Below the pieces are notes generated by a model. The model had not been told where the DNA came from, made no database searches, and saw only the letters and a list, made by a program, of their open reading frames with translations. From the NCBI RefSeq assembly GCF_022952855.1, contig NZ_JALJDX010000199.1, positions 1-64,000 on the forward strand: a stretch of 64,000 nucleotides of DNA. The letters are read 5' to 3'. Shown here one piece after another: positions 58,057 through 64,000 of the stretch (position 1 is its first letter; each line of letters starts with the position of its first letter). A program made the translations under genes and the position numbers. This DNA is from Pseudomonas sp. RGM2987. Its GTDB lineage: Bacteria; Pseudomonadota; Gammaproteobacteria; Pseudomonadales; Pseudomonadaceae.

Positions 58057-60060
58057 TCAAGGATTCCACTTGTTGGAGAGCGCCGGCCGCACGGTTTTAA
58101 CGGCAGGCTGGTCTTCGATGAAGTTGTCCGGGTAGTAGCCGAAACTGGTCACGCCCTTACGTTTGAGGCGCCCCATCCAATCGGCCAGTTGTTCGCCGTC
58201 GATGTCGCTGACCGGTTGGCTGTGCCAATCCCGGGCCTGCAATTCAAACACCGTGCGCTTGAGCGCGCCGGGACGAGCCTTGACGGTGTCTACCAGGCGT
58301 TCGAGCCAGGGGCCGGACTGCTCAAGGGTCTGTTTTTCCATCAACGGCATGGCCATCGGTGCCGTCCAGTCGTAGGCGCCGAGGAAATCGTCGAGGTTCT
58401 GGGCGAACCAGGCTTCGCTTTGAGGATTGAGCATCGGTTCGGCGAAAATATTGCGCGCTGTCAGCACCTGCGGGCCGCGAATTGCCCTGACCTTGGCAGT
58501 CAACTCATGGGTGAAGTCGATCAGGTAGCGGCTCTTGAAACGGGTCCAGCGTTGCATCATCGCCGGGTCGTCGCGCAAGGCGGCAAGGGACGTTGGCAAA
58601 CCGTGGGCGGCATAGACTTTCAGGGCCGCGGGGCCAGCGTCTTCGAAGTCCGAAAACACCGCGTCGTCATGGTAGAGAACGCCGTCCAACGAGCTCATCC
58701 GCGCCAGGTCTTCGTAGATTTCGCCGATGACCTTGCGCACGTTGGGATCGAACGGCGACAGGCGCACGTATTGATCGGCGGCGACATCGGTCTTGCCGGT
58801 CCGCGGATCCCAACGCTGTACCCGCGAAAGCTTGGCGTCCAGGGCGAAACTGAGCACGGGCATCCAGGCATAGACCTTGGCGTTGGCCCGGGTGCGCAAT
58901 TGCCACGCAACCCGGTCGAACAGATCGGCCCGCACGGGCAGGTGACGGTTGGGGAAGTACAGCGAATGCACCAGGCCGTCGCCTTTGGGATCAGCGAACG
59001 CCTGCAAGAACACGGTGTTGGCGCCCAGGTCGGAAATGCGCTGGATCAGTTTGCCGACGTTGGCTTCCTGCTGCACCGGGTCGGGGTCGTAGACATAATC
59101 CAGATCGACGTGGACCACGCGCATCGGGTCCATCGCCTGCACCGAAACGATGCTTTCGGCGAAGTGCGCGCCATCCGGGTCGGAAGACACCAGGAAACGT
59201 GGGCCGCTCATCAGGTTGTCGAGGCTGTCGAGGCCGTCTTCCAGGGTCAGGGCCATCTGGTAGCCTTCGCTGCCGATCACCTGCAACGCCGTGCCGTCGG
59301 CTTCGCCGTAAGGCCAGACCCAGACTCGCGGGCTGTAGCCGGCGACCTTGCGGATCTTCTCGGAAATCGCCGCGACATCCTTGCGCAGACGCGCCTGGAA
59401 ATCAGCCTCGGTTTCGTAGCGACCGGTGGCGGGATCGTAGCGCCGGGTGGTCGCGGCGGGCTGCTGATTGCCTTGGGGGTTGGCGAGTATGCCTTTGTGA
59501 TTGGCGTCGGTGTGGGCGGCAATTTCCACCAGCCCCGAATGGGCAACCTCGCGAATCTGCTCCCAGGTCAGGAACTCGGAACGTTTGCGCGGCACGCCGG
59601 CGAAATCCACGGTCTGGTTCAGCGGCGTATCGACCCAGCTGCCAACCGGGGCCAGGATTGCCGGCCAGTTATAGGCCCGCAGGATCGGCATCACCCGGGT
59701 GTAAAAGCTTGAGTAGCCGTCGTCAAAACTCAACAGCACCGCACGCGGCGGCAGGTCCGGGCCGCCGTTGCGGGCAGCGATGATCTGGTCCACGGTGACC
59801 GGCTGATAATTGTTTTCCCGCAGCCACGCCAACTGCTCGATCAGCCGTTCGGTGCGCACGGCCACCAGCGCCTGGTCAGGGTCGAGATCCTCGACATCGT
59901 GGTAGGCGATGCCCAGCACGTGGTTCTTCGGCCATGGTGCCTCGTTGGCCGCCAGAGGACGCTCCGAGGGCGGCGTGAACACCGGGGCTTGCTGGGCACA
60001 CGCGCTGATCAGCAAGATCCCCAGCAGCAGGATGAATCGCGAAATGAAGGGCATCTTCAA
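58057..60060 (-). CDS. pgaB: PgaB, poly-N-acetylglucosamine deacetylase lipoprotein
   Basis: 667 residues. A lipobox (ILLISAC) anchors it in the outer membrane. The N-terminal polysaccharide deacetylase domain (about 85-290) has [10 protein letters not shown] and the metal histidines in [11 protein letters not shown]; the C-terminal glycoside-hydrolase-like domain (about 310-650) has [15 protein letters not shown]. Partial deacetylation is needed for export through PgaA. Six bases from pgaA. Confidence 0.95.
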   Translation of the reverse strand: MKMPFISRFILLLGILLISACAQQAPVFTPPSERPLAANEAPWPKNHVLGIAYHDVEDLDPDQALVAVRTERLIEQLAWLRENNYQPVTVDQIIAARNGGPDLPPRAVLLSFDDGYSSFYTRVMPILRAYNWPAILAPVGSWVDTPLNQTVDFAGVPRKRSEFLTWEQIREVAHSGLVEIAAHTDANHKGILANPQGNQQPAATTRRYDPATGRYETEADFQARLRKDVAAISEKIRKVAGYSPRVWVWPYGEADGTALQVIGSEGYQMALTLEDGLDSLDNLMSGPRFLVSSDPDGAHFAESIVSVQAMDPMRVVHVDLDYVYDPDPVQQEANVGKLIQRISDLGANTVFLQAFADPKGDGLVHSLYFPNRHLPVRADLFDRVAWQLRTRANAKVYAWMPVLSFALDAKLSRVQRWDPRTGKTDVAADQYVRLSPFDPNVRKVIGEIYEDLARMSSLDGVLYHDDAVFSDFEDAGPAALKVYAAHGLPTSLAALRDDPAMMQRWTRFKSRYLIDFTHELTAKVRAIRGPQVLTARNIFAEPMLNPQSEAWFAQNLDDFLGAYDWTAPMAMPLMEKQTLEQSGPWLERLVDTVKARPGALKRTVFELQARDWHSQPVSDIDGEQLADWMGRLKRKGVTSFGYYPDNFIEDQPAVKTVRPALSNKWNP

Positions 60061-60066
60061 ACTCTT

Positions 60067-62547
60067 CTAGAAGCGGTAGGTGAGGTCGACAAGCAAGCGC
60101 AGATCGCTTTCCCGATCGCCGTCATAAGGGCGGTTGAGCCAACTGAGCGCGGCGCCTGCCTCAAGCACATCGTTCCAGATCACACGCTGGCCGTAGCTGA
60201 GCAGGCCCATGGCGCCAGTGCCGTGGTCGCGCTGGCTGTAGCTGCCGGCACCGATCTGGAATTGCTGGCTCCAGGTGGTTTCGTAGCGGCGATACAGCAC
60301 GTGGTTCGCGCTGACGGTGGGCATGACGCTGAAGTCCGACTTGGGATTGAAGTAGGGCACTTCGTCGGAACCGCTGTTGCGGCTGGCGGCCACTTCCAGA
60401 CCCAGCTCCACTTGCAGGCGCGGGGCGCTGTAGAGGCCTTCACGGCCAGTCAACAGGGTCTCGAGACGGTTGTTGCCGTCGCTGAAATGGGACGGGCTGA
60501 CAGCCAGCCGCCACTCGCGGCTTTCGTTGGCACGCCAGCGCACGAAACCGCTACCGCCGTTGGCCCGGATGCCGCTGTTGAGTGCCCGCAACGGGGTGTT
60601 GGCCGACAGGTAGTCCAGGCTGCCGCCGTACTGCCAGTGGTCGTTGATGTCGCGGGCCACGGCCACCCGCGCACCCTGTTTGTCACCGGAACCGTAGGCG
60701 TGATTGGAGACCTCGGCCTCCAGCGTCATGTCCCGCGTGCGGCGCTCCACCCCCAGGCGCTGCCAGCGGTGATGGCCGGTGCCCTCTTCAAAGTCACCGG
60801 TGGCGTAGCCTGCGCCGCCGAACAGCCGCCAGTCCTCGTCGAGGGGTGGGCTGTAGAGCAACGTTTCGATGCCAAAATCCCGGCTGCCAGTGACTGCGCC
60901 GGCGTCACCGCTGCCGCCGCCGTAACTTTTTCCGGTGTAGGCCTCGATGCGCAGCTCGGCCATGTCATGCACTTCGCGCTGGCGTTGCAGGCGTTTGACG
61001 TGGGCGTTTTCCGGGTAGCGGGCGACCACGTCATCGGTCAGGGCATCCAGTTGCCGCCATTCCTGCAAGTCCATCGCAGCGCGGGCCTGGGCAATTTCCA
61101 GGTCGCGATTGCGCGGGATCGTGGCCTCGACTTCCTTGAGCAGGCTTTCCGAGCGGCGCGGCCAGTCCCGGGCCTGGTACAGGTCGGCCTGGGCCAGGCG
61201 CATGCCAGTATTGCCGGGGCCTTGAGCGACAAGGGCTTTCAGACGTGTCTCGGCAGAGGGCAGATCGGCGCCGTAGGTACCGGCCTGTGCCGCAAGCTGC
61301 TGGGCGTCCATCCATTCATCGTTGGGGTTGCCGATGGGCAGGCCCTTGAGTTCGGTGCGCGGGCGCTGGGACTTGGCCATGTCTTCGGCCAACGCACGGG
61401 CCTCTTCGGATTTTTCACTTTCCAGCAGCGCGTAGTAGAGCGCGGTGCTGTCTTCGAAGCGGTCGGCGGGGTCGGCATCCGGCGCCGCCAGCACCCGACG
61501 GTACAGATCGACAGCGATTTCCGGCTGCCGCTGCTCCAGATAGGAAGACGCCACCCAGCGCAGGGCGTAGGTCGGAATGCTCACCCCTGCGGCGATCAGT
61601 TTTTGGTATTCGGCAATGACCTCCGCCCGACGCGCGCGGGCATTGAGGGCGCCCATGCGGTCGATGCGCCAGCGGAGCACGTCGTCGTGGGCCTCTTCCA
61701 CTGGCGTCCAGGTGGCGAGCAATTTGTCGTAGTCGGCAAGCGCACGGTCGGCGATGACGAAGCGTTCCTGTTCGCTGCGGCTGGCCATGTCCGACAGCCG
61801 GACCCGTTCGGCCGCGACGTCACCTTCCAATCGTCGTTGTACGCCACGGTCGATCAGCCCAGGTTGTAGACGCGCCAGGCGCAGCGCCGGCTCCGGCAGC
61901 CGGGCACGTTGCAGGGCGATAATGTATTCGCGTGCCACCTCAGGCTGGTTGCCGGCGCGGTAAAACGCCTGGTCATACTCGAACAGCGCTTCGTGGGGGT
62001 TATTGGCGCGGGTCAGGGCGTAGCCCAACGCCATGCGACGTATCGGGTCTGCCGGTTTTGCAGCCACCAGAGCGCGGGCGCGACTCACGGCTTCGTCGGG
62101 CTTGCCAGCGTCGGCCTGGGTCAAGGCGAGGCCCAGTTGCAGGTCTGGATTTTGCGGGTCGATCAGCAATGCCTGGCGATACAGTTCAGCCGCCGAATCC
62201 CAGCGCTTGAGGTTGCGATAGGCACGCGCCGTTGCCGCCAGCGCCTGCACCGGCAAGTCGCGATGGCGTCCTTGGGCTTCATAGACTTGAACCACTTCGG
62301 CGTCGAGGCCGGCCCAACTGGCGATCTGCAGATGGTCGCTGATCTGTGCTGCGCTCGCCTGAGCGGCCGGCACGTTGCGCAGTGCGCTCAAGGCCGGCGT
62401 GTAATGGCCGGCGCGGGCGTCGAGCACCATCTGGTCATAAACGGTGTCAGCCATCGCCAGGGCCGGCCAGCACAATTGGCTGCACAGCGCGGCGCGAAAC
62501 AGCGGGCGCAAACCACGTTGAATAAAGGGACCCACAGTACGCGGCAT
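60067..62547 (-). CDS. pgaA: PgaA, outer-membrane porin for poly-N-acetylglucosamine
   Basis: An 826-residue protein: signal peptide (LCSQLCWPALAMAD), TPR-like helical repeats (about 35-500), and a C-terminal beta-barrel of about 300 residues ending in aromatic LTYRF. It binds deacetylated polymer in the periplasm and exports it. First gene of the pgaABCD operon; promoter expected in 62548-62730. Confidence 0.94.
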   Translation of the reverse strand: MPRTVGPFIQRGLRPLFRAALCSQLCWPALAMADTVYDQMVLDARAGHYTPALSALRNVPAAQASAAQISDHLQIASWAGLDAEVVQVYEAQGRHRDLPVQALAATARAYRNLKRWDSAAELYRQALLIDPQNPDLQLGLALTQADAGKPDEAVSRARALVAAKPADPIRRMALGYALTRANNPHEALFEYDQAFYRAGNQPEVAREYIIALQRARLPEPALRLARLQPGLIDRGVQRRLEGDVAAERVRLSDMASRSEQERFVIADRALADYDKLLATWTPVEEAHDDVLRWRIDRMGALNARARRAEVIAEYQKLIAAGVSIPTYALRWVASSYLEQRQPEIAVDLYRRVLAAPDADPADRFEDSTALYYALLESEKSEEARALAEDMAKSQRPRTELKGLPIGNPNDEWMDAQQLAAQAGTYGADLPSAETRLKALVAQGPGNTGMRLAQADLYQARDWPRRSESLLKEVEATIPRNRDLEIAQARAAMDLQEWRQLDALTDDVVARYPENAHVKRLQRQREVHDMAELRIEAYTGKSYGGGSGDAGAVTGSRDFGIETLLYSPPLDEDWRLFGGAGYATGDFEEGTGHHRWQRLGVERRTRDMTLEAEVSNHAYGSGDKQGARVAVARDINDHWQYGGSLDYLSANTPLRALNSGIRANGGSGFVRWRANESREWRLAVSPSHFSDGNNRLETLLTGREGLYSAPRLQVELGLEVAASRNSGSDEVPYFNPKSDFSVMPTVSANHVLYRRYETTWSQQFQIGAGSYSQRDHGTGAMGLLSYGQRVIWNDVLEAGAALSWLNRPYDGDRESDLRLLVDLTYRF

Positions 62548-62732
62548 TCGTCAGCATCCTTACATGGCCAGCCGGGTCGCAGTGCCCCCTTGCCCATCAA
62601 ACAGGAAGCCGGATCAAGGAATCCAGCCAAGTTCTAATTGGGCTTAGTCTTGCACTCTCGGACGGGTCATCTTTCAGAACGCCACAATTCTTCAGAATCG
62701 CTCCAGATTTAATGATGGGGTAAACGACAGGC
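62548..62732 (-). promoter_or_regulatory. Presumed pga operon promoter region
   Basis: The only non-coding DNA upstream of pgaA, less GC-rich around 62640-62730. No specific operator or riboswitch could be recognised by eye. Confidence 0.4.
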
Positions 62733-62773
62733 ATGAAAAAACCCGGCCAGTGCATCGCACGGACCGGGTTTGG
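62733..62773. terminator. Rho-independent terminator of the YdgA-like gene
   Basis: AAACCCGG and CCGGGTTT pair around a short loop, with an A-tract on one side and T-run on the other, between the YdgA-like stop and the pga leader. Confidence 0.85.
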
Positions 62774-62790
62774 GGTATTGCCTGGACGAG

Positions 62791-64000
62791 TTACTGGACG
62801 GCGACGCCGCCACCCAGTTTGCTCATTACAAATTGCGAGAATTGCTCAACGGTCATTTTCTGGCCATTGAAGTCGACCTGATTGTTGGCGTAGTGCAACT
62901 TGGTAACAACATCATTGCCTTCCAGGGTCGCCAGTTGAGTACCGACGGCCATGGCGCTGAACATATCGCTGGTGGCGGTGGCCTGATCGGCGATCAACTT
63001 GGCGTCGGTCTGGCCTTCCATCTGTGCCTGCACAGTCATCAGGTCCACCAGCATCGGCTTGGAAACCTTGAGGTTGAAATCCAGCAGGGCGAGCAGCTGG
63101 CGGGCCAGCTCATCAGGCGGCAGGTCCATGGACTGCGGCTTGGCGAGGTCAACGATCAGGTTGGCGCGGCTTTCGCCGTTGGCGGTATTGAACGACAGGT
63201 TTTCCAGGGCGACCTGAGGAGCACCGGCCAGGAGTTTTTCCAGATCGGCCTTGACCTGTGCTTCTTCGGCTTCGGTCAGGTTCAACTCTGGAGCGGGCTC
63301 ACCGGCGGCAGCGGCCTCGGCTGCGGCTTTTTCGTAGGGTTGCAGCTTGGTCTGGTAAATCTGCATCAAGGACATCGTGGCAGGGATGTCCAGGTTCTTC
63401 AGGCTTATCGCCATCTGCGCCGAACCGATGACCTTGTCGTTGAACGCCAATTCACCGATCTTGTAATCGGCACGTCCCGAAGCGCTGGTACCTTCCTCGG
63501 TGCTGCTGTTCTTCATCTCGAAGTTCTTCAGGCCCAATACCGACTTCGGCTCGCCAAAAGTGGCCTTGGTATTGCTCAGCAATACGGTGTTGTCGCCCAT
63601 GTAGTAACCGTAAGAACTTTTGCTCAGGTTACTGGCCAGGGTCAGGCCGTTCACCTCGACCTGCACCGGGGTCTGGTCTTCGGAAACGGTGGTGACCTTG
63701 AAGCTGTCCATGTAGCCGTCGGCCTTGACCTTCTGCCCTTGGGCGCTGGCGGCCAGGTCGACTTTCAAGCCGGAGAACGTCAGCTGGGATTGTTCATCCA
63801 GCTTGGTGTCCAGCGGCAGCAGCTCGTAGGTGCCATTGATGGACTCGTCGTAACCGAGGTTGGTGACACCCTTGAGCGGCGACTTGCCTTCGGTGGCGGC
63901 AAACCATTTATCGGTCAGCGGGTTGCGCTCAAGCTCGGTGTAACTGGTGGCCATGACCGGCAGCCATTTGAGCGTTACCAGACGCGAGAACGGCAGCGGG
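62791..64000 (-). CDS. YdgA-like (DUF945) protein, 5' end outside window
   Basis: The frame stays open to the window edge (…FSRLVTLKWLPVMATS just upstream of an internal ATG at 63954), so the gene is truncated at its 5' end. At least 400 residues remain. The protein is beta-rich with a helical insertion (PYEKAAAEAAAAGEPAPELN) and a C-terminus ending VMSKLGGGVAVQ. Members are envelope proteins of unclear function in gamma-proteobacteria. It ends before a good terminator. Confidence 0.82.
   Translation of the reverse strand, partial: PLPFSRLVTLKWLPVMATSYTELERNPLTDKWFAATEGKSPLKGVTNLGYDESINGTYELLPLDTKLDEQSQLTFSGLKVDLAASAQGQKVKADGYMDSFKVTTVSEDQTPVQVEVNGLTLASNLSKSSYGYYMGDNTVLLSNTKATFGEPKSVLGLKNFEMKNSSTEEGTSASGRADYKIGELAFNDKVIGSAQMAISLKNLDIPATMSLMQIYQTKLQPYEKAAAEAAAAGEPAPELNLTEAEEAQVKADLEKLLAGAPQVALENLSFNTANGESRANLIVDLAKPQSMDLPPDELARQLLALLDFNLKVSKPMLVDLMTVQAQMEGQTDAKLIADQATATSDMFSAMAVGTQLATLEGNDVVTKLHYANNQVDFNGQKMTVEQFSQFVMSKLGGGVAVQ

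Noticed and set aside
59899..61869. 656-codon plus-strand frame opposite pgaA/pgaB
   Set aside because: Antisense shadow spanning the boundary of two well-supported genes.

Overview
The window looks like a chromosome segment of a Pseudomonas of the P. fluorescens group. It is GC-rich, carries many REP/REPIN repeats of the fluorescent-pseudomonad type (cores such as GTGGGAGCGGGCTTGCTCGC and GTGGCGAGGGAGCTTGCTCC), and has gene neighbourhoods known from this genus: lapA/lapD/lapG, mgo/pvf, sbp-cysTWA with oscA, pipA-desA and gabD-gabT. Species cannot be fixed from the sequence alone. All identifications rest on reading the translations and recalling families; no database search was run.

Layout. 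1-5114: 3' part of a giant LapA-type adhesin. 5289-9788: a small gene, two duplicated REP clusters around a decayed DUF6124 gene, then lapD and lapG, which control LapA release in response to c-di-GMP. 9871-10602: a GntR regulator. 11286-17032: the four-gene mgoBCAD (pvfABCD) operon, a nitrogen-oxidising, NRPS-based signal pathway; a REPIN lies in frame inside its NRPS gene. 17210-24485: chemoreceptor, fatty-acid desaturase with divergent AraC regulator, HipBA toxin-antitoxin pair, Crp-like regulator, Mpo1-like protein. 24612-28698: three-gene FAD dehydrogenase operon (cytochrome c-like protein, sorbitol-dehydrogenase-like small subunit, GMC oxidoreductase with an apparent LecA-like lectin C-terminus). 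28997-33225: sulfate ABC transporter and oscA. 33226-36810: an accessory insertion with an intact DUF6124 gene behind a two-hairpin leader, then a PAAR-type T6SS effector and putative immunity gene. 36819-41374: pipA-like GGDEF/EAL gene, desA, and a PAS-GGDEF cyclase. 41424-45669: receiver-HDOD protein, gabT, gabD. 46020-46096: tRNA-Arg(CCG), followed by a PIN-domain gene broken by a frameshift and its intact partner. 47702-50744: ECF sigma/anti-sigma pair and a VWA lipoprotein. 51088-56025: RDD protein, MFS transporter, small protein, YbhB-like protein, Rieske/ferredoxin-reductase fusion. 56206-62547: pgaABCD for poly-N-acetylglucosamine. 62791-64000: partial YdgA-like gene.

Biologically the window is rich in surface and biofilm functions: LapA with its LapD/LapG control and the Pga exopolysaccharide, plus three c-di-GMP-related proteins (LapD, the PipA-like protein, the PAS-GGDEF cyclase). 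The observations most worth following up are the paired-hairpin element shared upstream of both DUF6124 loci, the in-frame REPIN in mgoA, the GMC-lectin fusion, and the PAAR effector cassette placed between oscA and pipA.
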